Positions 36,310-44,084 of a stretch of 64,000 nucleotides of DNA are shown here, piece by piece. The notes beneath the pieces are model-generated. The model ran no database searches. It was given only the letters and a program-made list of their open reading frames with translations, and was not told the DNA's origin. Both the position numbers and the translations under genes were made by a program. This DNA comes from a virus: positions 1 through 64,000 of IMG/VR virus record IMGVR_UViG_3300042569_001723; one strand, written 5' to 3'. How positions within the stretch are numbered: the stretch's first letter is position 1; each line of letters begins with the position of its first letter.

Positions 36310-36426
36310 ATGAAGAAGATATATAAATGGATTTTAGAAAAAATAGAAGATTATAAACGTAAAAAACGTTTTAAAAAAAAATTAGAAGAATTACGTAAAA
36401 AAGACCCGTTTATTTACAATCATTAA
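36310..36426 (+). CDS. Small basic protein next to the carbamoyltransferase
   Basis: 38 residues, very rich in Lys, Arg and Glu (MKKIYKWILEKIEDYKRKKR, then DPFIYNH). The ATG is one base after the carbamoyltransferase stop. Short basic helical peptides of this kind follow carbamoyltransferase genes in other loci, as far as I recall, so it may be a conserved partner. It has one amphipathic helix and no membrane segment. Function unknown. Confidence 0.55.
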   Translation: MKKIYKWILEKIEDYKRKKRFKKKLEELRKKDPFIYNH

Positions 36427-36444
36427 TATGATAAAAATTATTTA

Positions 36445-36471
36445 AATATATTTGATATTTTCAAATATATT
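36445..36471 (+). terminator. AT-only inverted repeat between operons
   Basis: AATATATTTGA (36445-36455) and TCAAATATATT (36461-36471) form a perfect 11-bp stem with a 5-base loop TATTT, in the 63-base gap between the small basic gene and the APS kinase gene. It may end transcription of the glycan block, or be a protein-binding site. It has only one G-C pair and no clear U tract, so its strength as a terminator is doubtful. Confidence 0.4.
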
Positions 36472-36489
36472 GAGTATATTAATGGTAAT

Positions 36490-36924
36490 ATGATATATTG
36501 GTTAACAGGACAGCCCGGTGCAGGTAAAACAACCCTAGCGAAATACTTGGTGGAATATTTCCCTAAAGATGAGGTTATTCACATCGATGGGGATGACCTA
36601 AGAGACATCTTTAAGAATAAAGACTATTCCATCACAGGAAGAAGATTAAACATTCAAAGAGCACAATATATTGCACAATTTATGCATAGTAAGGGTCACA
36701 ATGTTATTGTATCCTTAGTTTCACCATATAGAGACCAAAGAGAATCGTTTAAGTTCAGCACATCAGTTGTTGAGATTTATGTTCACACTACAGAGGATAG
36801 GGGTAGGAATGAATTCCACGTTGAGGAATATGAACCCCCATTAGAAAATTTTATAGATATAGACACAACAATAAAAAACGAAACGGATTCATATTATGAA
36901 CTGTTAAAAAAATTATCATTATGA
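36490..36924 (+). CDS. cysC: Adenylylsulfate (APS) kinase
   Basis: 144 residues, a little shorter than cellular CysC (about 175-200). The P-loop is GQPGAGKTT (7-15), followed by IHIDGDDLRDIF, the CysC substrate region with Asp-Gly-Asp-x-x-Arg, RRLNIQRAQYIAQFM and IVSLVSPYRDQRE, all characteristic. The enzyme phosphorylates APS to PAPS, the sulfate donor for sulfotransferases. It overlaps the next gene by ATGA and lies upstream of three sulfotransferase-like genes, so it likely supplies PAPS for sulfation. The later lid part is shortened. Confidence 0.85.
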   Translation: MIYWLTGQPGAGKTTLAKYLVEYFPKDEVIHIDGDDLRDIFKNKDYSITGRRLNIQRAQYIAQFMHSKGHNVIVSLVSPYRDQRESFKFSTSVVEIYVHTTEDRGRNEFHVEEYEPPLENFIDIDTTIKNETDSYYELLKKLSL

Positions 36925-37301
36925 GTAAGAAATATGCAATGTACATCGGTAGGTGGCAAAATTGGCACAAAGGTCACGAATGGTTGATTCGCCAACAAAT
37001 GGACCAAGATAAGAACGTATGGGTGGCTATTAGAGATGTTGAAGTTGATGAGAACAATCCAAAGACAGCCCAAGAGGTTTTTCAAATGTTAATTCAAGAA
37101 CCATTTTTTAATGAGAATTTTGATAAGATTTTATTATCAATTATTCCGGATATTGAATCGGTTAATTACGGTAGAGGTGTTGGTTATGATGTAATTTATC
37201 ATGAGCCACCAGCGGATGTGGCGGTAATAAGCGGAACAGCCATTAGAACTGGTCACATGACACCTGATGGTGAAATTAAATATGATCAAACAAAAGGATA
37301 A
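36921..37301 (+). CDS. Cytidylyltransferase/NMNAT-fold nucleotidyltransferase
   Basis: 126 residues. The HxGH-type motif is in GRWQNWHKGHEWLI (residues 10-23) and the second adenylyltransferase signature, ISGTAIR, is near residue 104. This is the fold of NMN adenylyltransferases, phosphopantetheine adenylyltransferases and, more distantly, ATP sulfurylase. It overlaps CysC by ATGA and DUF2061 by TAATG. The context suggests an activation step linked to sulfate or to another nucleotide-linked group; NAD salvage is the family default. The true substrate is not readable from the motifs. Confidence 0.7.
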   Translation: MSKKYAMYIGRWQNWHKGHEWLIRQQMDQDKNVWVAIRDVEVDENNPKTAQEVFQMLIQEPFFNENFDKILLSIIPDIESVNYGRGVGYDVIYHEPPADVAVISGTAIRTGHMTPDGEIKYDQTKG

Positions 37302-37516
37302 TGATGGTAGAACGTAAGAGACACATAGCCAAAACCGTTTCATATCGAATCGTAAGCACCTTAATAGGGTTCTTATTAATGTGGTGGATTAGTGGGTCAA
37401 TAAAGGTAGGTACAGCATTTGGCGTGGCTGAATTAATATATAAACCAATACAATATTATATTCACGAAAGGATATGGTATAGATGGATAAAATTTGGATT
37501 AAAAGATAAAAAATAG
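37301..37516 (+). CDS. DUF2061 small membrane protein
   Basis: 71 residues. RKRHIAKTVSYRIVSTLIGF, then VGTAFGVAELIYKPIQYYIHERIWYRW is the DUF2061 pattern, with a hydrophobic segment at about 19-31 (LIGFLLMWWI) and a second amphipathic one near 36-50. DUF2061 genes are often found beside, or fused to, CysC in sulfate-activation loci, which fits the position two genes after APS kinase here. Its biochemical role is unknown. Confidence 0.8.
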   Translation: MMVERKRHIAKTVSYRIVSTLIGFLLMWWISGSIKVGTAFGVAELIYKPIQYYIHERIWYRWIKFGLKDKK

Positions 37517-37530
37517 GTATTTATATATAA
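37517..37530 (+). promoter_or_regulatory. Candidate promoter motif (GTATTTATATATAA)
   Basis: Immediately after the DUF2061 stop and 12 bases before the ATG at 37543. It shares GTATTTATAT with the motif at 1232. Being so close to the start it would give a very short leader, so it could instead be an operator. Confidence 0.3.
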
Positions 37531-37533
37531 AAT

Positions 37534-37540
37534 AAGGAAA
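37534..37540 (+). promoter_or_regulatory. Shine-Dalgarno site (AAGGAAA) for the Hint-like gene
   Basis: A purine stretch ends two bases before the ATG at 37543. It is one of the few Shine-Dalgarno-like sites in the window and follows a candidate promoter, as at 1293-1300. Confidence 0.4.
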
Positions 37541-37542
37541 AT

Positions 37543-39042
37543 ATGAGAACAGTATTAATAGGTTCGGACTTTATGTACGATCAGGATGGTAATTTAAAAC
37601 CCATCGAAATAAACACCGCAGTTGGTTGGGATAACGCATCCAAAGTTGAAGATGATGTGGATTGTTTGGATTTAACAAATTTATACCAATTTGTTACTGA
37701 TAATAATTTCCAAAATATACATTACGTTGGGGATATTCAATATTTTCATAAAACATTAGAAACACACTACACAGGAAGTTCCGTTACATATGAATACCAC
37801 GCAATTGGTGGTTTGTCGATTACTATCCCAGTTATAGAGGATAATGATGAAACATTAATTATCAGAAGTGCATATGATACAACTGCGTTGGTAGATGATA
37901 CCTATTGTAGAGATAAGGTTGAATTTATGAAACTTATCCAATCCCAATCGTTCGGTTCACAATTTGCTTACATAGATGAAAACAACACTTTAATTAATAC
38001 TATAACAACAATAACAGATAATGGTGTACACCCTAATTTTATTCTAAAATCAAGGTATCCTGGCTATGATAAAGAGGTTTATCCTAAATTTTATAAAGTA
38101 ACAACACAAGAAGAATTAGATGTGGTTTTAGAAAATGTTACATCTGAATATTTTTTAATGGAAAACTACTGTAACACCACTAATAGTTACGAAGGTCACA
38201 TAAAGGTAGTTAGAAGTTTAAACATATTATACCCACCGACGTTACAATCAATTCATATAGGACAATATACTAAATTAAATGAAAATATATTTTTTACTGA
38301 TGTAGAATATAACTCAGAAACTTATGAGATAAATTCAGAATATAGAGATAGTTATACAACTTCTGTAAATAGTAACTGGTTACCAAAACTGTTAGATACT
38401 GATTTAGTAGAAATGGCTGACGGCACATTTAAAACCGCATTAGATTTAAATGTTGATGATGTAATTAAAACAATTGATATACCAAATCCAAATGGCACAG
38501 ATAATGCATCCTATACCGCAAATTTTGGAATAACGTATGAAACATTACTAAGTGGTACAACATATTCAACAAACAAAATTAATGCATTAAAAAGAGTTAA
38601 TAAATTATCATATTTTTATCAATTAACTTTTGACGATAATAGTACTTGGGAGGATACGGGAGTTTCTTCGTATTTGATTGAAAGAAATAATGAAGTTCAA
38701 TTTGAAAATTTATTTGATGTGGTATCTGGAGATGCGGTTTTATTGTTAAACACAACGGATGGGTTAATGGATTTTGTTAGAAAAACAGTAGTATCTGTTA
38801 CACAAATTAAAAAAGTATTTACCGGTTGGTTTATTTCAGTAGAAAGAACACACTTATTTTTAACTAAGACCACATCAACAAATAACGAATCGTTTGTTTC
38901 GATTGAACATAATGGACCTAGTTGTCCAGTGGGATGTTGTTGGGGGGGCGCTTGTCCGACTTGTCCAAAAAACGAACCATATTGTTCCGGTCCATACGGT
39001 AACCCGACTTGTAATGCTTATCAAGGAATATGTTGGAGTTAA
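37543..39042 (+). CDS. Hint (hedgehog/intein)-like protein with Cys-rich tail
   Basis: 499 residues. Residues 1-280 are of unknown family; GNLKPIEINTAVGWDN and ILKSRYPGYDKEVYP faintly recall ATP-grasp pieces in permuted order. Residues about 283-457 look like a Hint domain: DTDLVEMADGTFKTALDLNV at its start, FYQLTFDDNS in the middle, RTHLFLT and finally SIEHNGPSC. The usual nucleophile Cys or Ser before the DTD block is not visible, so self-splicing is doubtful. Residues 458-499 hold eight Cys (PVGCCWGGACPTC, then PYC, PTC, GIC) with Gly and Pro, like a disulfide-bonded or metal-binding knob. It may be a virion or toxin-like protein. Confidence 0.5.
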   Translation: MRTVLIGSDFMYDQDGNLKPIEINTAVGWDNASKVEDDVDCLDLTNLYQFVTDNNFQNIHYVGDIQYFHKTLETHYTGSSVTYEYHAIGGLSITIPVIEDNDETLIIRSAYDTTALVDDTYCRDKVEFMKLIQSQSFGSQFAYIDENNTLINTITTITDNGVHPNFILKSRYPGYDKEVYPKFYKVTTQEELDVVLENVTSEYFLMENYCNTTNSYEGHIKVVRSLNILYPPTLQSIHIGQYTKLNENIFFTDVEYNSETYEINSEYRDSYTTSVNSNWLPKLLDTDLVEMADGTFKTALDLNVDDVIKTIDIPNPNGTDNASYTANFGITYETLLSGTTYSTNKINALKRVNKLSYFYQLTFDDNSTWEDTGVSSYLIERNNEVQFENLFDVVSGDAVLLLNTTDGLMDFVRKTVVSVTQIKKVFTGWFISVERTHLFLTKTTSTNNESFVSIEHNGPSCPVGCCWGGACPTCPKNEPYCSGPYGNPTCNAYQGICWS

Positions 39043-39067
39043 TAAAAATAATAAAAATTAAAATAAT

Positions 39068-39157
39068 ATGACAACTATAATAACAAACACAGAAATCAAC
39101 GTACTGAACACAACTTTAACTACCATTGGCAATTTAATTGTAACTGCAAATAGTTAA
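39068..39157 (+). CDS. Tiny peptide ORF, 29 residues, Thr/Asn/Ile-rich
   Basis: ATG 39068 to TAA 39155-39157 (begins MTTIITNTEINVLNTT, ends VTANS). It lies alone between the Hint-like gene and the first 2-oxoglutarate oxygenase. Composition is seven Thr, five Asn and five Ile, with no charged residue except one Glu. It is a possible short structural peptide or modification substrate, but also short enough to be chance. No Shine-Dalgarno; the start has the AATATG context used by real genes nearby. Confidence 0.35.
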   Translation: MTTIITNTEINVLNTTLTTIGNLIVTANS

Positions 39158-39175
39158 TTCTAAAAATAATAGGTT

Positions 39176-39706
39176 ATGATTTACTTCATTCCAAATATTC
39201 TTTCAAAGGAGGAATGTGTATTTTTATCTAAACAATTTGATATTGAAAAGGTAAATAACTCTTCTAGTGATAAAATGGTAGAAACGAATGCTTCTTTTGG
39301 ATTTAGACCTTCATATAATTTTGATAAATATATGGAAAAATTAAAACCAAAAGTGTTAGAATTCAATAATGGAATTGAACATTTAGATAATGTGAACACA
39401 TATGTTAGGGAGTATTTCAATGGTGCATTTTTAACAAAACATATAGATAGAACAGATATAAGTGTAACAATTTCAATATGTTTAGAGTCAACAATAAACA
39501 AAGAATGGCCATTATTTGCTAAAATAGGTGGTGAAGAATACTCACATCACACAAATATAGGCGACGGAATATTATTATTTGATGCTGATAAAAACGTTCA
39601 TTGGAGAAATCCTTTAGAATGCGACGAAACCCAAAGAGTATTACAATTTTTTCTACATTGGATGCCGGTTAACTATATAACAAAAAAAACAAAATCATTA
39701 ATATAA
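39176..39706 (+). CDS. 2-oxoglutarate/Fe(II) oxygenase
   Basis: 176 residues. The double-stranded beta-helix iron site is visible as H89-x-D91 (TKHIDRTD), a distal His 142 (NVHWRNPL) and Arg 154 before the last strand (QRVLQFFLHW). It resembles prolyl-hydroxylase-like small oxygenases. Substrate unknown; peptide side chains, sugars or nucleic acid bases are all possible. First of five such genes within 6 kb. C-terminus TKSLI. Confidence 0.8.
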   Translation: MIYFIPNILSKEECVFLSKQFDIEKVNNSSSDKMVETNASFGFRPSYNFDKYMEKLKPKVLEFNNGIEHLDNVNTYVREYFNGAFLTKHIDRTDISVTISICLESTINKEWPLFAKIGGEEYSHHTNIGDGILLFDADKNVHWRNPLECDETQRVLQFFLHWMPVNYITKKTKSLI

Positions 39707-39712
39707 AAAGTT

Positions 39713-40285
39713 ATGTCGTTTACATATAAATCCGTATCAAATTTATTAACAAAAGAAGAATGTGATTTAGTTCTGAATTTCACATTAGAAAATTTAATAT
39801 TAAATCCTGCAAAAACCATTGGTTATGATTCCCCAACTTATGGTACCAGAAAATCAAATGTGGTATTTTATCCATATTATCAAAAATTTCCATTTATATT
39901 AGAAAAAATATCTAAATTATTAGATGAAAATATCACCATAAAAGGATTCGATTTAGATTACAAAAATAGTCAATTCCAATTCACAGAATATAAAGATGGT
40001 GATTTTTTTGTTTGGCATAAAGATATTACAGGAAAAGAAGTTACACAACACGAAAGATATTGTTCTTTAGTTATACAACTAAATGATGAATATGAAGAAG
40101 GTGATTTAGAATTAAAATTATCCGATGGTTCAATAATGAAAGTAGAAAAGGGAATAGGTAACACTATCGTTTTTTTATCTGATATCGATCATAGAGTAAC
40201 GGTAGTTAAAAATGGTAATAGATATACATTAGTTAATTGGGTTGCAATAAAAGAAAAAAGTAGTTATAAAAAAACACTCTTATAA
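39713..40285 (+). CDS. 2-oxoglutarate/Fe(II) oxygenase
   Basis: 190 residues. Iron ligands H102 and D104 (FVWHKDITG) and H160 (DIDHRVTVV) are followed by Arg 170 (NGNRYTLVNW) for 2-oxoglutarate binding. FQFTEYKDGDFF before the HxD is typical of the prolyl 4-hydroxylase-like and PKHD-type group. It begins 6 bases after the previous oxygenase. The end is KKTLL, encoded with CTC-TTA rather than TTA-ATA. Substrate unknown. Confidence 0.85.
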   Translation: MSFTYKSVSNLLTKEECDLVLNFTLENLILNPAKTIGYDSPTYGTRKSNVVFYPYYQKFPFILEKISKLLDENITIKGFDLDYKNSQFQFTEYKDGDFFVWHKDITGKEVTQHERYCSLVIQLNDEYEEGDLELKLSDGSIMKVEKGIGNTIVFLSDIDHRVTVVKNGNRYTLVNWVAIKEKSSYKKTLL

Positions 40286-40286
40286 T

Positions 40287-40589
40287 ATGATAGATCTCAA
40301 AGAAATTTCAATCGCGTGGTACAATACACTTATACACTCTAATGAATTAAAAAAATTGGCAGATGATAGGTTTGATATTTGTTTAGAATGCCCATCTAAA
40401 CAAGAATTTTTTAAAAATAAAAATAAAGAATGGTCATTAAAATGTGGAGAATGTGGTTGCCCATTAAAAGGTAAAGTATACACACCCAAAACATATTTAG
40501 ATAAAAAGGGATCGTGTCCGTTAGGAAAGTGGAAACAAGTTGAAGATGAATATTTAAAAGGGTTTAAATCAACTAAAACAATTATATAA
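40287..40589 (+). CDS. Zinc-ribbon-like small protein
   Basis: 100 residues. Cys pattern C34-x-x-C37 (ICLECPS), then CGECGCPLKGK, then GSCPLGKW, suggesting one or two metal sites. Similar small Cys proteins with the phrase CGECGCPL occur in environmental myovirus genomes, function unknown. It sits between an oxygenase and a sulfotransferase and may be a partner protein. It starts one base after the previous stop and ends STKTII. Confidence 0.7.
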   Translation: MIDLKEISIAWYNTLIHSNELKKLADDRFDICLECPSKQEFFKNKNKEWSLKCGECGCPLKGKVYTPKTYLDKKGSCPLGKWKQVEDEYLKGFKSTKTII

Positions 40590-40591
40590 AA

Positions 40592-41272
40592 ATGTCTCAT
40601 TTAATTAATAATGAACTCATTTGGGTTTCTATCCCAAAGTGTGCCAGTTATTCCATTGAACAATCATTAAGAAACTCAAAATTAAATTTAGAAATATTTG
40701 TACCAAATGACAAAACACGGCATTTTCACGTACCGGTGAATCAATGTTTAGAACGATGGGGGGATAAAGAAACTGTTTGTATAACACGTGATTGGTTATC
40801 TAGATGGTTAAGTGCCCTAAATTTTGTTTGGGATAATATAGAATTTGAAAGCGAATACACTGCTGTTCGTAAATGGGAGGATGTTGATAATGAATATATC
40901 TATAAAACATTTAATACCGATTTTTTAAATAAATTACATTTGTTGAGTAACGATCACGATGGATTTAGGAAGTGCTGGTTTAAACTAGTAAAAGAAAATT
41001 TTGAATGTGAATTACCGATTAGAGGTGCGGTTGACACTTTACTTTCCCAAAGATTTTTCAAATCTAATAAAAAATGTACCTACGAATTTGACATTAGTGA
41101 AATTGATAAATTTACAGATTTTATAGAAGATAGATTTGGAGAAACATTAATTATAAATCACACAAATAAAACATCCAAACGACCAAATAAGATAATTGTA
41201 AATGACGAATTAAAATCATTCATTTGGGAAAATTTTGAAAAGAGATTTGAAAAGGGAAATCATTTAATATAA
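40592..41272 (+). CDS. Sulfotransferase-like protein
   Basis: 226 residues. The 5'-phosphosulfate loop is represented by WVSIPKCASYSIEQ (residues about 11-24, P-K-x-A-S form) and the 3'-phosphate site by VCITRDWLSRWLSAL with Arg and Ser. These are the two PAPS-binding marks of the Sulfotransfer_2-type family. It would transfer sulfate from PAPS made via CysC to a glycan or protein hydroxyl in the cytoplasm. It ends GNHLI and shares a base with the next start. Confidence 0.8.
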   Translation: MSHLINNELIWVSIPKCASYSIEQSLRNSKLNLEIFVPNDKTRHFHVPVNQCLERWGDKETVCITRDWLSRWLSALNFVWDNIEFESEYTAVRKWEDVDNEYIYKTFNTDFLNKLHLLSNDHDGFRKCWFKLVKENFECELPIRGAVDTLLSQRFFKSNKKCTYEFDISEIDKFTDFIEDRFGETLIINHTNKTSKRPNKIIVNDELKSFIWENFEKRFEKGNHLI

Positions 41273-42003
41273 TGTTAATAGATAAAAAATTTATTTTTAT
41301 AAGTTTACCAAGATGTGCTTCAACATCATTTATGATTACGTGTCTAAAAAACAAGATACCAGTAGAACATTTCAATTCAAACCTTGATAATCAGTTGATT
41401 AAAATAAATGAATGGGAAAAAATGAATAATGAAGAATTGGCGGATAGTTTAGTACACGCACATGAACCATTATATATATTACAAGAAAAATTTGGTATAA
41501 ACAATCAAATTATTTCAATAAGAAGAAACAATTATGATAGATTTTTATCTTTATGGAAACACATTATAGATGAATTATACAGAAAAAATAAATTTGATAT
41601 TGCTGATAAATTTTCAAAGTTAACAACTAATGATATGTTTGATAATATCACATCAAATGACATTTATAATTTGGAAAATAGGTCTAAAGTTATTGATAAT
41701 TTTTTAACTAAGTTAAAAATTTCAAAAAAAGAGTCCTATACTAAAAATATGTTAGATATATTATTTACACCAGTAGTTGAACTCACAAATAGTAATCCAA
41801 ATATTATTTGGTTTGATATTGATAATTTGGTGGAATTAGAAAATTGGGTATCAAAAAAATTAAATAAGGATTTTAAAATGGAAAAAATAAACTCAAGTAA
41901 ACAATTTGAGTGTGTAATAGAAATCAATGATAATTTTAAACAAAAATATGATAATCTTTATAAAGAGTTTGAACAAAGAAAAATAAATAAAACATTATTA
42001 TGA
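41272..42003 (+). CDS. Sulfotransferase-like protein
   Basis: 243 residues. FIFISLPRCASTSFMI holds the P-R-x-A-S-T-S phosphosulfate loop, and QIISIRRNNYDRFLSLWKH gives the Arg and Ser of the 3'-phosphate site. The two adjacent copies differ widely, so they likely act on different acceptors. TAATG start coupling and ATGA overlap downstream. The end is NKTLL (AAA ACA TTA TTA). Confidence 0.75.
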   Translation: MLIDKKFIFISLPRCASTSFMITCLKNKIPVEHFNSNLDNQLIKINEWEKMNNEELADSLVHAHEPLYILQEKFGINNQIISIRRNNYDRFLSLWKHIIDELYRKNKFDIADKFSKLTTNDMFDNITSNDIYNLENRSKVIDNFLTKLKISKKESYTKNMLDILFTPVVELTNSNPNIIWFDIDNLVELENWVSKKLNKDFKMEKINSSKQFECVIEINDNFKQKYDNLYKEFEQRKINKTLL

Positions 42004-42563
42004 AAAAAATAATTTTGAATGACACATATGGTTATGAAGAATTCATAACAAATGAAGAACAAGAAAATCTTTTATTTTGGACAAATTCTAATTCACATCT
42101 ATTTCAAATAAACACAACTAATAGTCATACCATAAATGCGCCATATGGTTCTAGACAAATCGGTGTATTAACAAAAATATTAAATTCACCATTAGATTTG
42201 GTAAAAAAAATAAAGGATAGGGTAATTGAAGTAGAAAAAATTAATGATTGGATATTAGACCCAATGTTTGAAGACGCAATTGGTATTAATAAAGAAGGGG
42301 GTTCAATTCATTTACATAGTGATTCAAATTTAGATGGATATACACATGTTAGATATAACATAATACTATCATATCCACATGAAGGCGGACACTCAATATA
42401 TAATGGTAAGATTAATGAGTTAAAAGAAAGAATGGTTTGGAGGTGTGTTGCTGGTAGGGTCGAACATGGCAGTATGCCGGTAATAGGAGAAAAACCAAGA
42501 ATAACTTTAACATTAGGATTTCAAATAAAGGATAAAGTAAAAAAAGAAAAAACTTTATTTTAA
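42000..42563 (+). CDS. 2-oxoglutarate/Fe(II) oxygenase
   Basis: 187 residues. Iron site H106-x-D108 (SIHLHSDSN), distal H156 (RVEHGSMPVIG) and Arg 167 (EKPRITLTLGF). The spacing and the RITLTLGF ending fit small peptide- or nucleotide-modifying oxygenases such as the AlkB-like and proline-hydroxylase-like groups; exact class open. ATGA overlap with the sulfotransferase. C-terminus EKTLF. Confidence 0.8.
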   Translation: MKKIILNDTYGYEEFITNEEQENLLFWTNSNSHLFQINTTNSHTINAPYGSRQIGVLTKILNSPLDLVKKIKDRVIEVEKINDWILDPMFEDAIGINKEGGSIHLHSDSNLDGYTHVRYNIILSYPHEGGHSIYNGKINELKERMVWRCVAGRVEHGSMPVIGEKPRITLTLGFQIKDKVKKEKTLF

Positions 42564-43034
42564 ATGGAAATATATAAAAATCTTTTACCCAACGAATTTT
42601 GTGATAATTTAATAGATAAAATTAAGAATGAATGTGTTTTAAGTGAATCCCATAAAACAAACTGGTTTGTTTGGTTGATATGGGGTCAACAAGGTATTCA
42701 ACTACTAGAAAGAGAAAAGTGGAATGAAGAAATTTATAATACAGTTATAAATGAGTTGAGTAAAAATAATTTCCCTAATTACAAAACGATGTGGTTACAA
42801 ATGACCGAATATAAGGATGGTAGGTGGTTACGAAGACATGTAGATGGTGCAAAAAATAAAACATCAATAATTTTGTTATCCAATGGGTTTATAGGTGGAG
42901 ATACATATATAAATAATAAAGTTGTAAATTTAAAAAAGGGAGATGGTGTTGTATTTGATGGCGGTCATCAATATCACGAAGTAAAACCAGTTACAGAAGG
43001 AACACGATACGCATTAAATTTTTGGTTTCATTAA
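42564..43034 (+). CDS. 2-oxoglutarate/Fe(II) oxygenase
   Basis: 156 residues, starting on the base after the previous stop. H92-x-D94 (RRHVDGAKN), H138 (QYHEVKPV) and R148 (GTRYALNFWF) complete the site. The phrase WLQMTEYKDGRWLRRH is typical for prolyl-4-hydroxylase-like proteins. It ends FWFH directly after the last strand, and is the only gene from 39176 to 45937 that lacks the Leu/Ile-type C-terminal tail. Confidence 0.85.
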   Translation: MEIYKNLLPNEFCDNLIDKIKNECVLSESHKTNWFVWLIWGQQGIQLLEREKWNEEIYNTVINELSKNNFPNYKTMWLQMTEYKDGRWLRRHVDGAKNKTSIILLSNGFIGGDTYINNKVVNLKKGDGVVFDGGHQYHEVKPVTEGTRYALNFWFH

Positions 43035-43043
43035 TAATAAAAT

Positions 43044-44084
43044 ATGGTAGATTTAAAAAATTACATATGTGGTGTACCATTCAACTCATTGGAAATACAC
43101 AATAATCAATATTTTTTGTGTTGTCCATCTTGGTTAAATGTTTCATTTAAAAGAGATGAATATAAATTAAATGAAATATGGAATAGTGAACCTGTTCAAG
43201 AGATTAGAGAAAGTATGTTAGATGGTTCATTTAAGTATTGTAATAAAGAACTTTGTCCATTTTTAAGTAAATTAGTAAATTATGGGGTTGCAAATGGTCC
43301 AATTACTTTAAAATCAAATTCAAATATTAATAATACTATTATAGAAAATAACACTCCTGATATGTTAATGATGAACTTTGATAGAACTTGTAATTATAAA
43401 TGTCCATCTTGTAGGGTAGATTTAATTGTTGAAAACAGTAATGGAATTAAACGGATAGAGAAAACAATTGAAGAAATTGATACTCATTATTCTGCAAATG
43501 TGAAATCACTATATATAACAGGATCAGGAGACCCGTTTGTTTCGGTTGGGTTTAGAAATTATCTAAGAAATTTTAATCCTAAAAAATATCCAAAACTGCA
43601 ATCAATACATCTTCATACAAACGCATCAATGTGGAATAAAGAAATGTGGGATAGTATGCCAAATATACATAAATATGTTCATAGTTGTGAAATTAGTATA
43701 GATGCAGGTACAAAAGACACCTATGAAAATAAAACAAGAATAGGTGGTAATTGGGAAAATCTAATAAACAATTTAAAATTCATTAATACATTACCAATAA
43801 GTGTTAAAACTTCATTTGTGGTACAAGATACAAATTATACCGAAATGGAAACATTTTATAATTTAATGTATTCTATTTTTGGTAAGAAAGTAAATGTGTT
43901 TTTCGGTAAGATAACTAATTGGGGCACATTTTCAGAGGGCGAGTTTAAATTAAAACAAGTTTGGAATACAAATCATCCAGAACATGAATTATTTAAAAGA
44001 GAGTTTAATAAAGTGTGGAAAAACACAAATCTATTTCATAATCTATATGAGTTTATTGATACTACAAATAAAACGTTAATATGA
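43044..44084 (+). CDS. Radical SAM enzyme with N-terminal SPASM/twitch-like cluster
   Basis: 346 residues. CNYKCPSC supplies C116, C120 and C123; LYITGSGDPF replaces the usual GGEP motif. The N-terminus (YICGVPFNSLEI, FLCCPSW, LNEIWNSEPVQEIRESMLDG, KELCPF) has the auxiliary Cys order found in twitch-type radical SAM proteins. It differs from the paired enzymes at 22315 and 24349, so its substrate is probably different. Being among oxygenases and sulfotransferases, it may modify the same target. Ends NKTLI; next start overlaps by ATGA. Confidence 0.85.
   Translation: MVDLKNYICGVPFNSLEIHNNQYFLCCPSWLNVSFKRDEYKLNEIWNSEPVQEIRESMLDGSFKYCNKELCPFLSKLVNYGVANGPITLKSNSNINNTIIENNTPDMLMMNFDRTCNYKCPSCRVDLIVENSNGIKRIEKTIEEIDTHYSANVKSLYITGSGDPFVSVGFRNYLRNFNPKKYPKLQSIHLHTNASMWNKEMWDSMPNIHKYVHSCEISIDAGTKDTYENKTRIGGNWENLINNLKFINTLPISVKTSFVVQDTNYTEMETFYNLMYSIFGKKVNVFFGKITNWGTFSEGEFKLKQVWNTNHPEHELFKREFNKVWKNTNLFHNLYEFIDTTNKTLI

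Noticed and set aside
36921-37301. Calling the small nucleotidyltransferase NMN adenylyltransferase or ATP sulfurylase outright
   Set aside because: Only the HxGH-type and ISGTAIR motifs are visible; these are shared by several substrate classes and the context points both ways.
37543-38385. N-terminal part of the Hint-like protein as an ATP-grasp enzyme
   Set aside because: Only two short phrases resemble ATP-grasp and they appear in the wrong order, so it was kept as unknown.
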